Shown in pieces: positions 22,741 to 31,451 of a stretch of DNA of 34,886 nt. Origin of the DNA: CAG-390 sp003523225 (lineage in GTDB: Bacteria > Bacillota > Clostridia > Oscillospirales > CAG-272); assembly GCA_902461815.1 (NCBI GenBank), contig CABPZE010000020.1:1-34886 (forward strand). Direction: 5' to 3'. Position numbers and translations under genes: made by a program. Below the pieces are notes generated by a model. That model was not told the origin of the DNA and did no database searches. It saw only the letters and a program-made list of their open reading frames with translations. Positions within the stretch are counted from its first letter, which is position 1. Each line of letters opens with the position of its first letter.

Positions 22741-23997
22741 TTATCTTGTTCCTGCTACCTGCTCGCGCCACATATTCATTGTGACGGTCTTGTTATAGCC
22801 GCGGATGCAGAGGTTGTTAGATTCGTAGGTGTAGTATCCGTCTATCGGGATGCGGAAGGTCTCGACGCTGTATTTTGCGTAGTTTGCGACTCCGGCGGCA
22901 TAAGTGAAGCAGTCCGCAATGCTGATATCGGTCTCAATTATCGGGAACAGCGTTGTCAGCAGATTGTCAAGCTGACCGACGTTCATTGTCTTGACCTTGT
23001 TGAAGGCTGCCATAAGCACGTTGCGGTGGCGGTAGGTGCGTCCGAAATCGCTGCCGCTCAGATGACGCATACGCGCATACGAGAGCGCCTGCTCGGCGTT
23101 AAGCGTAACGACCTTTCCCGCGCTGTCGGCGGGTATCTTCTGGGCGCATTCAAAGTTGAAAGCCTCGACCTCCTCGGCGTTCATTACGATGTCAATTCCG
23201 CCGATAGCCTCGAACACCTTGATAAATTCCTCATAGTGTACCTCGGCGTAGTTGTTGATCCTGATCCCGAAGTTGGTTTCAATTGCGTTTATCAGGAGCT
23301 TGGGACCGCCATAGGCGTGCGCGTTGCTTATTTTATCGCGCCATATCACGGTCTGACCGTTCTGTATCCCGGGGAAATACGCCTCGGTGTCACGCATTAT
23401 CGAGGTCAGAGTCAGGCGCTTGTCAACATTGTTTATTGAGACGACAATAATTGCGTCGGAATTGCCGTAGCGGGTCTCATAGTCAGCCCCGATAAGCAGA
23501 ACGTTAATAATGCCCTTATCCCTGATGATATCCGACGTCGTTTCGGGCTTGGGGGCGGTGGTGACGACCGGAGGCAGGGTGATGGGTGTTGTGATGATGG
23601 GGGCCGCGGTCGACTCAGGGGATGAGGTTTCCGCAGGACCTGACGTTGAGGAATCCGCCGGGGTATCGTGCGGCATAGTTTCGCTTCCGGTATAAAACGG
23701 GCTTGAGGGATTGTTGGGGTTATACGGGTTGTCGGGATCGTTGTCCGGCACTGTTTCCGGGGTGGATTCAAGCGCTGACAGCGCGCTTTCGTCGTAATGG
23801 ATGGATGAATCCTCCGGGCGTCTGTGGTGCACGTCAAGCATATTGTAATAGCGCATAAAAAGCACGCCCAGTACCGCTCCCGCCGCAAGCAGGAGAGAGA
23901 GCAGGACAATAACCGTTATGAGCGCGGCTTTTTTCAGCTTTCCGTACTTTGATCTGTTTTTTTTAACTCCGGCTGAGCTGGATCTTTTTTCGGACAT
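22741..23997 (-). CDS. LytR-CpsA-Psr (LCP) family cell-wall glycopolymer ligase
   Basis: The protein has 418 residues. A basic cytoplasmic N-terminus and one membrane helix (about 24-48) are followed by a long Pro/Thr/Ser-rich external spacer (about 75-155) and the LCP domain (about 163-390). The domain shows NVLLIGADYETRYGNSDAIIV, then LTSIMRDT with the conserved Arg that binds the lipid pyrophosphate, and the YARMRHLSGSDFGRTYRHRN segment with further conserved Arg and Asp residues. LCP enzymes transfer teichoic acid-like or capsular polymers from undecaprenyl pyrophosphate to peptidoglycan. The spacer is unusually long. AGAGGA precedes the ATG. Its upstream neighbour is a UDP-sugar dehydratase, which fits a role in surface-polysaccharide attachment. 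A weak promoter (ATAACA-17-TATTAT) may lie near 24060-24090. Confidence 0.93.
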   Translation of the reverse strand: MSEKRSSSAGVKKNRSKYGKLKKAALITVIVLLSLLLAAGAVLGVLFMRYYNMLDVHHRRPEDSSIHYDESALSALESTPETVPDNDPDNPYNPNNPSSPFYTGSETMPHDTPADSSTSGPAETSSPESTAAPIITTPITLPPVVTTAPKPETTSDIIRDKGIINVLLIGADYETRYGNSDAIIVVSINNVDKRLTLTSIMRDTEAYFPGIQNGQTVIWRDKISNAHAYGGPKLLINAIETNFGIRINNYAEVHYEEFIKVFEAIGGIDIVMNAEEVEAFNFECAQKIPADSAGKVVTLNAEQALSYARMRHLSGSDFGRTYRHRNVLMAAFNKVKTMNVGQLDNLLTTLFPIIETDISIADCFTYAAGVANYAKYSVETFRIPIDGYYTYESNNLCIRGYNKTVTMNMWREQVAGTR

Positions 23998-24216
23998 TTA
24001 TTTTCCTCTTTGAACTGTGTGAAGGATCTTGATTCTTGTTTACGTTTTCAGTATAATATGCAATTTTATTTTATATGTTATGAAAATGTAAATACCGCCA
24101 CGTATGCTTCCTCTGGCAGACTGCGGAGATCGGGTGAGCCTCGGAATGTCCAAAGATCAGAACGAGCTACGCGGCTCAGGGCAGGACGGAAGCACGTTCC
24201 GGAGTATGTTTTGACC

Positions 24217-26100
24217 TTACCCTTTGTTGTGCCTGAAGGTGGGTATTAGCTTGCAGAGCTTTTCTTCAAGCATTTTTTCAATTACGGCGGGGTCGGTCTT
24301 GTTGTCAAAGGCTATACCTTTAAGCTCGTCAATCACCGTAAACAGCATATCGGCATCGACCTGTCCCGGTCTGCCGACGTGTATCTTACCGTTTTCGGTC
24401 TCGTCAAGCCCGTCCTCGCTCATCAGCAGCTCCTCATATAGCTTTTCGCCGGGGCGCAGACCGGTTATTTTGATCTCAATATCCTTGCCGACCTCAAATC
24501 CGGAAAGATTTATCATTTTTTTGGCGAGATCAAGTATCTTTACCGGTTCGCCCATGTCAAGCACAAAAATTTCTCCGCCCTGAGCCATCGACGCCGAGGC
24601 AAGCACAAGCTCTACCGCTTCGGGAATTGTCATGAAATAGCGGATTATCTCCTCATGCGTGACGGTCACGGGACCGCCGTCCTCAATTTGCTTTTTGAAA
24701 AGCGGGATGACAGAGCCGTTTGAACCGAGCACATTGCCGAAGCGGACGGCGGAAAAGAGTGTGCCCTGACCGTTCATCGCTTCGATTATCAGCTCGCATA
24801 TGCGTTTGGTCGCTCCCATGAAGTTGGTGGGATTGACCGCCTTGTCGGTGGAAATGAGCACAAAGCGCGAAACTCCTGCCGCTATCGCCGCGCGGGCGGT
24901 GTTCAGCGTGCCGAAAATGTTGTTCTTGACTGCTTCCGCGGGGGATGTCTCCATAAGCGGCACATGCTTGTGCGCCGCCGCGTGTATCACAAGGTCGGGG
25001 TGAACGCGGTTCATAAGCGCAAGCATACGGTCGTAGTCGCGCACCGAGGCGATATACACCTCAAGATCGAGGCTTTTATGGTATTTTCGCAGAAGCTCCT
25101 GCTGTATATCATAAGCGTTGTTCTCGTATATATCCACTATGACCAGCCGCGACGGGGCGTATGCGGCGATCTGTCGGCACAGCTCCGAGCCTATTGAGCC
25201 GCCGCCTCCGGTGACCATCACGCATTTGTCCTTGAGAAAAGCGGAAAGGCGGCAGTTGTCTATAGTGACCGGCTCGCGTCCGAGCAATTCCTCCGGGGTG
25301 ATGTCGCGCAGCTTTTGTATGCAGGTGGAGTTGTCGCTGTAAAAATCGGTAAGCCGGGGCAGCATTTTGACCTCGCAGCCGGAGGAGGCGCACTTGTCAA
25401 GAATGGCGGCGCGCTGACGGTTGTCAGCGGAGGGGATAGCCACTATGATAAGGTCTATGCTGTGCTTTTTGCAAAGCTGTCCTATATCGGTGTCCGTTCC
25501 CTCGATATTTACTCCGCAGATGGTCTTGCCGACCTTCTGGGCGTCGTTATCCACTGCCACTACCGGAAGCATTCCGCAATCCGGGTGCATTGCAATTTCA
25601 TTAAGCAGAAGCTGGCAGGCGTCCCCGCAGCCGACAACAAGCACGCGCTTTGCGTTTTCCGATTTTTTATTCTGTGAGATACAATAGTCGCGCCATACGC
25701 GGTAGATAAGTCTTTCCGACACAAGCGCTATGGCTATCGTACACATGGTCAGCAAATAAAAGTAAAACGGAAGTATCTCCGCCTGAAAGATCAGACGTGA
25801 GATAAGGAAAAAGGTCATTCCCGCTATCATGGAGGCTATCGTGCAGATAAAATATTCTCTTGACTGCGCATAGCTCCAGAGACTGCGGTAAACTCCGCCC
25901 GAGAACAGCACAAAAAGGTACACGGACAGTATGATGATAAGATATCTGCCCCATACCTCAAGCGGATTCCGAAAATCAAACAGGTCATAAACACGGCTGA
26001 TATAAAAGCATAATGTATATAATACTGTTACCGTCACGGCGTCAAGCAGCATAAGAAGCAGCTCGCGCATGTGAGCTTTCAGGAATCTCGGAGTTTTCAT
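24217..26100 (-). CDS. Membrane UDP-GlcNAc 4,6-dehydratase (WbpM/CapD/PglF type)
   Basis: The protein has 627 residues. Four membrane helices (about 12-130) lead into a first Rossmann-like domain (VLVVGCGDACQLL, about 153-165) and a second, catalytic short-chain dehydrogenase domain with TGGGGSIGS (297-305). The usual Tyr of YxxxK is Met here (M428-GAT-K432), with STDK at 417-420; that Ser/Met/Lys pattern is characteristic of the large membrane-bound WbpM/FlaA1-like branch, so the enzyme is not defective. It converts a UDP-N-acetylhexosamine to its 4-keto-6-deoxy form, the first step to sugars such as bacillosamine, QuiNAc or FucNAc. AGAGGA is 7 nt before the ATG. It lies 33 nt after the GH109-like gene and about 220 nt before the LCP gene. 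Confidence 0.92.
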   Translation of the reverse strand: MKTPRFLKAHMRELLLMLLDAVTVTVLYTLCFYISRVYDLFDFRNPLEVWGRYLIIILSVYLFVLFSGGVYRSLWSYAQSREYFICTIASMIAGMTFFLISRLIFQAEILPFYFYLLTMCTIAIALVSERLIYRVWRDYCISQNKKSENAKRVLVVGCGDACQLLLNEIAMHPDCGMLPVVAVDNDAQKVGKTICGVNIEGTDTDIGQLCKKHSIDLIIVAIPSADNRQRAAILDKCASSGCEVKMLPRLTDFYSDNSTCIQKLRDITPEELLGREPVTIDNCRLSAFLKDKCVMVTGGGGSIGSELCRQIAAYAPSRLVIVDIYENNAYDIQQELLRKYHKSLDLEVYIASVRDYDRMLALMNRVHPDLVIHAAAHKHVPLMETSPAEAVKNNIFGTLNTARAAIAAGVSRFVLISTDKAVNPTNFMGATKRICELIIEAMNGQGTLFSAVRFGNVLGSNGSVIPLFKKQIEDGGPVTVTHEEIIRYFMTIPEAVELVLASASMAQGGEIFVLDMGEPVKILDLAKKMINLSGFEVGKDIEIKITGLRPGEKLYEELLMSEDGLDETENGKIHVGRPGQVDADMLFTVIDELKGIAFDNKTDPAVIEKMLEEKLCKLIPTFRHNKG

Positions 26101-26133
26101 TACTGTCCTCTTTTGGTGTGCGTAATATTAATA

Positions 26134-27381
26134 TCAGATGCGATGTAGTGCGTACTTTCCGGTGCAGCGGGAAATATCTTCGGGCGAGACGCCGGTAAGG
26201 AAGTCTGGGAAGTCCACCGGTTCTCCGCCGCGTGAGATGGAAAGCGCGGAAAGCGGTGTTACCGCCATCATGACTGCGGCGTCAAAAACGTCAACGGGAG
26301 TCGGGATACCCTCTTTGATCGAGGTAATAAAGGCGTCAAGCACCAGAAAATCCATGCCGCCGTGTCCCTTTTTCACGCCCGAGGCGGTGTATTCACGCCA
26401 GAGCGCGGGCTGATATTTCTTTGCCCATTCGTCGTAGTTGCCCCAGAAGCCGCGCCATTTGAAATGATCGGCTTCGCTGTTTGTTTCATCGGTATAGACC
26501 GAAAGGTTGTCCTCGCAGTAAAAGCCGCGCGTGCCGTGTACTGTCAGCCCGCGGCTGTACGGACGTGCAAGCGTGGTGTCAAGCGTCAGCCTTACCGTTT
26601 GCCCTTTTTCGGTCGTGAGAATGGTTGTGACTACATCTCCCTGAGCAAAATCCGCCGTGGCAAGCGCCGGGTCAACCCCCGGAGTGCGGGCGGCATAGTC
26701 GTTGATGCCGCGGGCAGCGGTGGAAAAGGCGGAGAGCTTAAGAAAACGGTTGTCCTCGTTTATGCCGAGCAGACGGCAGATAGGACCCAGCTCGTGGGTG
26801 GGATAGTTTTCGCAACAGCGGGAAAGATAATTGCGCAGGCGGTAGTGACGGTTTTTGCCTCCGTTTGCCACCTCACTGCGGAGGTCGTGCATATACCCTC
26901 CGTCAAGGTGCATTATTTCACCGAATACCCCCGCGCGCGCCATTTCGGTAACGGTCATTTCGCGCGAGCCGTACATACAGTTTTCCAACATCATGACAGG
27001 AATATGCGTATCAAGATATGTATCGACAAGCAGACGGCAGTCCTCAATGCTGTACGCTCCGCCCACCTCAAAGGCAACAGGCTTTCCGGCGCGCATTGCG
27101 TGCACGGCGGCGGGAACGTGATTTTCCCATGCGGAAAACACGAAAATTATATCCGTCAGTGGAGAGTCGATAAGCCGGGTGAAGTCCACAAAGCCGACGG
27201 GGCGGGGAAGCCCGCGCTGGGCGAGCTTTTCCTGCATAGCGGCGACGCGGTCGTCGTAAACGTCGCATACTGCGGTGATCTCAAGGTCGTCGCGCTCGGC
27301 AAGCAGGGCGGTCATTGAATTGCCGCGGCAGCCAAGACCTATAATGCCTGCGCGCAGCTTTTTGCTTTCAGAAAGAATCAT
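26134..27381 (-). CDS. GH109-like NAD-dependent glycosidase (Gfo/Idh/MocA fold)
   Basis: The protein has 415 residues. The Rossmann motif GLGCRG is at 15-20. Instead of the EKP of typical family members it has EV (105-106), as GH109 enzymes do. GGYMHDLR (161-168), YPTH within NYPTHELGP (Y193, H196) and GHGGMDF (339-345) match the GH109 pattern, in which Tyr and His of YxxH take part in catalysis. GH109 alpha-N-acetylgalactosaminidases cleave by an oxidation-elimination route with bound NAD. There is no signal peptide, so it would act inside the cell. GGAGG lies 14 nt before the ATG, far for a ribosome site; the gap from the M42 gene is only 6 nt, so coupling is likely. Confidence 0.82.
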   Translation of the reverse strand: MILSESKKLRAGIIGLGCRGNSMTALLAERDDLEITAVCDVYDDRVAAMQEKLAQRGLPRPVGFVDFTRLIDSPLTDIIFVFSAWENHVPAAVHAMRAGKPVAFEVGGAYSIEDCRLLVDTYLDTHIPVMMLENCMYGSREMTVTEMARAGVFGEIMHLDGGYMHDLRSEVANGGKNRHYRLRNYLSRCCENYPTHELGPICRLLGINEDNRFLKLSAFSTAARGINDYAARTPGVDPALATADFAQGDVVTTILTTEKGQTVRLTLDTTLARPYSRGLTVHGTRGFYCEDNLSVYTDETNSEADHFKWRGFWGNYDEWAKKYQPALWREYTASGVKKGHGGMDFLVLDAFITSIKEGIPTPVDVFDAAVMMAVTPLSALSISRGGEPVDFPDFLTGVSPEDISRCTGKYALHRI

Positions 27382-27387
27382 GATATA

Positions 27388-28464
27388 TCAGTCAGCCTCC
27401 GTCTGTTCGTGAATGTCAAATCCGAAATAAAGCAGAATAAGTGCAACGGTATTTGCAATACCGTCGAAGTGGGTGCGCTCCATGCCGTGCGAGGCGTGAA
27501 CGCCCGGACCTATGAGCGCGCCGGGGATGTCATTGCCGCCGTGCCACATGGCGCCAACATCCGAGCCGTAAAAGGGGTAAAGGTCAACGGCAAAGGAAAG
27601 CTCCGCTGCCTTTGCAAGAGCTACAAGACGTGAGGTGAGGTCAAAATCGTACGGACCTCCGGCGTCCTTGGCGCAGATGGAAACATCGTGCTCGGTGCAG
27701 GAAAGGTCAAGTCCTATGCAGCCCATGTCAACGCCGAGCATCGAGCGCACCTGCGGCATCCATGCGCCGCCGTGGCCTACCTCCTCGTACATGGTAAAGA
27801 CGATCTTTATGTCGTTTTCGGGGACGTATCCCGCCTTTTGCATTACGTGCGCGGCGGTGATAAGGCAGGCGACGCTTGCCTTGTCGTCGATGAAGCGGGA
27901 CTTGAGAAAGCCGTTCTCCGTGACTGTCGTTTTGGTGTCAAAGCAGATATAGTCGCCGTTTTCAATGCCGAGCGCATGAACATCGTCGGCGTTTTTTACG
28001 TCCTCGTCAAGCCGGACATACATATTTTCCGGGTCGCGCTGTCGGCTCCTTGCGTCCGGGTAGACGTGTACCGACGGACTTTTGGAAAGCACTGTTCCGG
28101 TGTATTTTCTGCCGTCGCGGGTAATTACGGTGCAGTATTCTCCGTCAAGCGTTGACCAGAGCGGTCCGCCGACCTGAGAGAACAAAATCTCGCCGCTGCC
28201 GTTTACCGAGCGCACCATGGCTCCGAGCGTGTCGCAGTGGGCGCAGGCTCCTATCGGAGCGTCCGCGCTTTTGCCCGGATAGGTCAGGACAAAGCCGCCC
28301 TTGGCTGTGCGTTCAAAGCGGCAGCCGTTTTCGGCTGCCAGCTGTTCTATCAGCGGGGCGACCTCGCGGGAATATCCGCTGGGACTGGGGGTTGACATCA
28401 GCTTCTTTACCGTATCAAAATAGAAGCTGCGGAAATCTTCGGGATGGATCTTTGACGTTTTCAT
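27388..28464 (-). CDS. M42-family metallo-aminopeptidase
   Basis: The protein has 358 residues, the usual length. The two-metal site is complete: H76-C-D78 (HCDTLG), Asp193 in SRFIDDKAS, Glu227-Glu228 (YEEVGHGG, catalytic base then metal ligand), Asp253 (GLDLS) and a C-terminal His (H332 in GMERTH). M42 enzymes form large self-compartmentalised dodecamers in the cytoplasm and remove N-terminal residues (glutamyl or lysyl aminopeptidases, for example) from peptides; some relatives act as deblocking enzymes or carry cellulase names without activity. AAGGTG lies about 8 nt before the ATG. It sits 63 nt after the membrane-anchored propeller-like gene and 6 nt before the GH109-like gene. Confidence 0.93.
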   Translation of the reverse strand: MKTSKIHPEDFRSFYFDTVKKLMSTPSPSGYSREVAPLIEQLAAENGCRFERTAKGGFVLTYPGKSADAPIGACAHCDTLGAMVRSVNGSGEILFSQVGGPLWSTLDGEYCTVITRDGRKYTGTVLSKSPSVHVYPDARSRQRDPENMYVRLDEDVKNADDVHALGIENGDYICFDTKTTVTENGFLKSRFIDDKASVACLITAAHVMQKAGYVPENDIKIVFTMYEEVGHGGAWMPQVRSMLGVDMGCIGLDLSCTEHDVSICAKDAGGPYDFDLTSRLVALAKAAELSFAVDLYPFYGSDVGAMWHGGNDIPGALIGPGVHASHGMERTHFDGIANTVALILLYFGFDIHEQTEAD

Positions 28465-28527
28465 TGCCGCTCACCTTTTTTTGTTGCTGTATTTTTTCGT
28501 CCGACATACAGGGACGGGGTATTGACG

Positions 28528-29529
28528 TCAGTCAAGCTCAAAGCCCATTATGTGCTTGAGCGAAAAGGGAATAAGCCCGCCGCCGTACTTGTGCGCGCCG
28601 GCTTCAAATGCAATACATACTTTGCCGTCATGGTAGTCAAGATCCTCGCTCATGTGAGGCATCTTCACGGTATCCACGAGAACTTCAGAATCAAGGCAGT
28701 AAAGGGGTACGTCTTTTCCGCCGTAGCTTATGCTTCCGGTGCTTGGCTTTCCGGTGCAGTCGTATATGTAAAGATGCGACGAGGCAACTCCGGCAGAGGT
28801 GGAAAGCACATATTTTCCGCTGTCGGTGACGCAGAAGCCCTGAACTATGTCGCGGACGGACAGCGCAATGACGGGGCTGTCAGGGTCAACGCCGAAGCGC
28901 GCCGAATCGTCAAGCTCATAGCCGTAAATGATCGCGCCGTGCTCCGAGCCGTCGGGGGTGGTCATGTGGTTTGAATCGGCGGTCTGATATTTATCACCGG
29001 AGTGATATTCGCCTATCCAGAAATAATTGTCGTCCGCAAAGGTGAAGGAGGCGTTGACCCCGACTCCGAAGTAGCCGTCAAAGGCAAGGGAGTCTCCATC
29101 GCCCGCCGCCTCTACCGCCGACGCCGTAATGTGGAAGGCTTTTTTTGCATTGCTTATCCAGATATGCTCTCCGGATGAGGATACGCCGCCGGCGTGACCG
29201 GTGTAGACATCGCCGTTTTCACGGTACAGAAACAACATTTTTATCATTTTGCCGTCCTCGCCGATGACATAAAGCCGTGAGGGTGAGCCGTCGGTGGTGT
29301 AGCCGCAGCACAGCCATGCGCCGATAGCCTCGGAATAGCAGACGCCCTGCGGAATAAAGCCGTCGCCAAGCCCCGGAATACGGGCTATCTTTTCGGAATC
29401 CTTCATGAATCTGCGGTAGACGATACCGGTAGATGAGCAGATAAGCAGATATACTATTATGACTGCGGCGATGATTGCCGCCGCTTTGACCGCGCCCGCG
29501 GCGGGTCCTGAGAGCTTGTGCGTGGACAT
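28528..29529 (-). CDS. Membrane-anchored protein with beta-propeller-like ectodomain
   Basis: I choose the ATG at 29529 (333 residues) because AGGA lies 8 nt upstream and the strong promoter puts the transcript start near 29590. A single membrane helix at about residues 13-32 is followed by an external domain of repeated beta segments (FIPQGVCYSE, WLCCGYTTDG, YFWIGEYHSG, VQGFCVTDSGKYVLSTS, LDYHDGKVCIAFE). Each alternates a short identifying phrase with an aromatic strand, as in six- or seven-bladed propellers. I do not recognise a named family. Its divergent neighbour (29794) ends in a comparable domain. It may lead an operon with M42, GH109-like and dehydratase genes. Confidence 0.8.
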   Translation of the reverse strand: MSTHKLSGPAAGAVKAAAIIAAVIIVYLLICSSTGIVYRRFMKDSEKIARIPGLGDGFIPQGVCYSEAIGAWLCCGYTTDGSPSRLYVIGEDGKMIKMLFLYRENGDVYTGHAGGVSSSGEHIWISNAKKAFHITASAVEAAGDGDSLAFDGYFGVGVNASFTFADDNYFWIGEYHSGDKYQTADSNHMTTPDGSEHGAIIYGYELDDSARFGVDPDSPVIALSVRDIVQGFCVTDSGKYVLSTSAGVASSHLYIYDCTGKPSTGSISYGGKDVPLYCLDSEVLVDTVKMPHMSEDLDYHDGKVCIAFEAGAHKYGGGLIPFSLKHIMGFELD

Positions 29530-29596
29530 AATGAGTTCCTCGTTGATTTGAAATTGATTCGCATCCCTGCGCGCGCATACTATTTCTTCATTTTTC

Positions 29597-29625
29597 ATTA
29601 TAGCACATAATAATATCTTTGTCAA
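29597..29625 (-). promoter_or_regulatory. Consensus sigma-A promoter of the 28528-29529 gene
   Basis: On the minus strand TTGACA (29625-29620), a 17-nt spacer and TATAAT (29602-29597), a perfect match. A second TTGACA lies just upstream (29637-29632). Confidence 0.85.
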
Positions 29626-29736
29626 ATAAGGTTGTCAAATTTCCTGCGTGGGGGCTTTATTTTTTTGCTGAAATGTGATACAATTAAGCATAGTGAGAAA
29701 AATGCGCACCCGGACGGCAGTTTTTATTGTCATCTT

Positions 29737-29766
29737 TTGCAAGACTGTGCGTTTTCTGCGTATAAT
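29737..29766 (+). promoter_or_regulatory. Promoter of the lipoprotein gene at 29794
   Basis: TTGCAA (29737-29742), an 18-nt spacer and TATAAT (29761-29766). Transcription would start near 29773, leaving about 20 nt of leader and making the ATG at 29773 essentially leaderless. This supports the ATG at 29794. Confidence 0.5.
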
Positions 29767-29793
29767 CACATCATGAAAGGAATATCTGCATCA

Positions 29794-31095
29794 ATGAAGA
29801 AGCTCAAACACATTTACAAGCCGTCCGCGGCGCTGCTTTTCCTGACGGCAATGCTTGTTTTTCTTGTTTTCTGCTCCTGCACTCCTGCGTCGGAAGGCGG
29901 AAGCCAAACCTCCGGTGTTGACGGGGTGTCCGACACGGAGTCTGCACCTGTTCCCTCCGATTACGAGGTCGTAAAGGACCGTATGTCGGAGTTCCAGATA
30001 ATCCGCACCGACGCCGGGTACGAGTACGAGGCAAAGGCGGCGCGTGAGTTCCGGGACAGCCTTGAGGCAAAAACAGGCTGCCGACTTGTTATGAACGTCG
30101 ACTGGTATATTAAAGCCGAGCCGGCGGCTCAGTACGAGATACTTGTGGGTCACACCGAGCGCGAGGAGTCGCAGGCTGTGAACGCCGAGGTTGACAGCGA
30201 GGACGGATTTTTTTATGTGATACGCGGTGTGGGTGACAAGATCGTCGTTACCGGAAAGTCGCCGTCCATGATATCGAAAGGACTGAATCATCTTTTGGAA
30301 AACTATGTTGACGAGAGCGGAAATCTTATCATTCCGCGCGGGATAAACATAAGAAGTGAGAATTTTGACCCGATGCCCGGCGACTACATTGCCGCAGGAG
30401 GCGAGGTAAAGATCGCAGAGACCCAGATGGGAGTTATCATTCCCTATCACGGCTGCCGCATAATACAGGGCGGCGGAACCGATGGACAGTATCTTTATGT
30501 GATACTCAACGACGGCGCGAAAAGCGGAGCGCGCAGCGTGCTGAACAAGATAAGCCTTGAAACGATGCGGATCGTGGACAGAAAGGTCGACCTTGAGGTG
30601 GATCACGGCAACGACCTTTGTGTGAATCCCAAGACCGGGGAGCTGATAATCGTTCACAACGCACCCAACCGCACCCATATTTCGGTGTTTGACGCAGAAA
30701 CGCTTGAGTTCAAGCGCAAGGTGTACCTGAACTGCGATATCTTTGCCATGAGTTACGATGAGGACCTTGACTGCTATTGGGTGGGACTCAGTGGTGGCGA
30801 CAATTTTGCAAAGCTCGACTCGGACTTCAAGATCGTAAGGAGATTTTCCGGTGCGGGAAAGGGCCATACCACTCAGGGCATGGACTGCGATTCGCAGTAT
30901 CTGTATTTTGTCATGTACAATAAGTGCTGCATCGTGGTCTACGACAAAAAAGGCAGTTATATCGGAGAGTATGAGTTGCCTGTCAACAACTGTGAGCCGG
31001 AGAATATCAGCCATGTCGGAGACGAGTTCTATATAGTCTATAACAATTCAAGCTGGACCGGAGGCGTCATCTACAAAGCGGTGCTTTCAAACTGA
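29794..31095 (+). CDS. Lipoprotein with GH67-N-like domain and propeller-like domain
   Basis: I place the start at 29794 (433 residues), with AAAGGA 12 nt upstream and a classic lipoprotein signal following; longer frames overlap the promoter. The hydrophobic segment ends in VFCSCTP, so C29 (or C27) is probably lipidated. Residues about 55-195 resemble the alpha/beta domain found before alpha-glucuronidases and related carbohydrate-active enzymes (EAKAAREFRDSLEAKTG, then YEILVGHTER, then GFFYVIRGVGDKIVVTGKSP). The rest looks like a beta-propeller (VGLSGGDNFAKLD, ISVFDAETLEF). No catalytic motif is evident. It probably binds glycans at the cell surface. It is divergent from a propeller-like gene and ends at a strong terminator. 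Confidence 0.8.
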   Translation: MKKLKHIYKPSAALLFLTAMLVFLVFCSCTPASEGGSQTSGVDGVSDTESAPVPSDYEVVKDRMSEFQIIRTDAGYEYEAKAAREFRDSLEAKTGCRLVMNVDWYIKAEPAAQYEILVGHTEREESQAVNAEVDSEDGFFYVIRGVGDKIVVTGKSPSMISKGLNHLLENYVDESGNLIIPRGINIRSENFDPMPGDYIAAGGEVKIAETQMGVIIPYHGCRIIQGGGTDGQYLYVILNDGAKSGARSVLNKISLETMRIVDRKVDLEVDHGNDLCVNPKTGELIIVHNAPNRTHISVFDAETLEFKRKVYLNCDIFAMSYDEDLDCYWVGLSGGDNFAKLDSDFKIVRRFSGAGKGHTTQGMDCDSQYLYFVMYNKCCIVVYDKKGSYIGEYELPVNNCEPENISHVGDEFYIVYNNSSWTGGVIYKAVLSN

Positions 31096-31102
31096 AAAAA
31101 TG

Positions 31103-31163
31103 ATAATGCCGCCCGGAGCATGCGACTGCGCGCCGCACTCCGGGCGGCATTATCTGTTTTTTT
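31103..31163 (+). terminator. Rho-independent terminator after the lipoprotein gene
   Basis: A perfect 16-bp GC-rich stem (31103-31118 with 31138-31153) is followed by CTG and a run of seven T. It lies 8 nt past the stop codon. Confidence 0.93.
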
Positions 31164-31240
31164 GCGGTCAGAGAGCAAACGGGACTTCTGCGCCGCAGGC
31201 TTCGGGACTGCCTTGCAAAGCGCGGGTTACTACAAATTGT

Positions 31241-31375
31241 AACATTTTTCACCATTGCCGCACGGCGCTTGACAGATGTGAAATGTTCGTGTATAATAAT
31301 TAAAAAATATGATCCTTGAGTGATGTACGAGGCGGGATTCGGTGAAATGTCAATTGATGTTCATTCGGATTTCAC
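31241..31375. promoter_or_regulatory. Repeated GTGAAATGT-like half sites around the metal-operon promoter
   Basis: GTGAAATGTT occurs at 31278-31287, inside the promoter spacer. GTGAAATGT is at 31342-31350, ATTTCAC in inverted orientation at 31369-31375, and a looser inverted copy AACATTTTTCAC at 31241-31252. The first and the last flank the -35 box in opposite orientation. This looks like an operator array, possibly for a Fur/Zur-type regulator, though it does not match a standard Fur, Zur or PerR box. Confidence 0.45.
31269..31297 (+). promoter_or_regulatory. Consensus sigma-A promoter of the putative metal ABC operon
   Basis: TTGACA (31269-31274), a 17-nt spacer and TATAAT (31292-31297), perfect in all elements. 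Transcription would start near 31304, giving a leader of about 150 nt before the ATG at 31452. A promoter this strong usually needs a repressor if its operon is conditional. Confidence 0.85.
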
Positions 31376-31451
31376 ACAGCTGTATCATAATTCAGGTGCA
31401 TTGGGATAAGACCCGGATATTCTGCCTTGATCGGTGAGGGGAGGCGTTCGC

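Noticed and set aside
29791..31014. A 407-codon minus-strand frame opposite the lipoprotein gene
   Set aside because: The plus-strand frame has a lipoprotein signal, ribosome site, promoter and terminator; the opposite frame has none of these.
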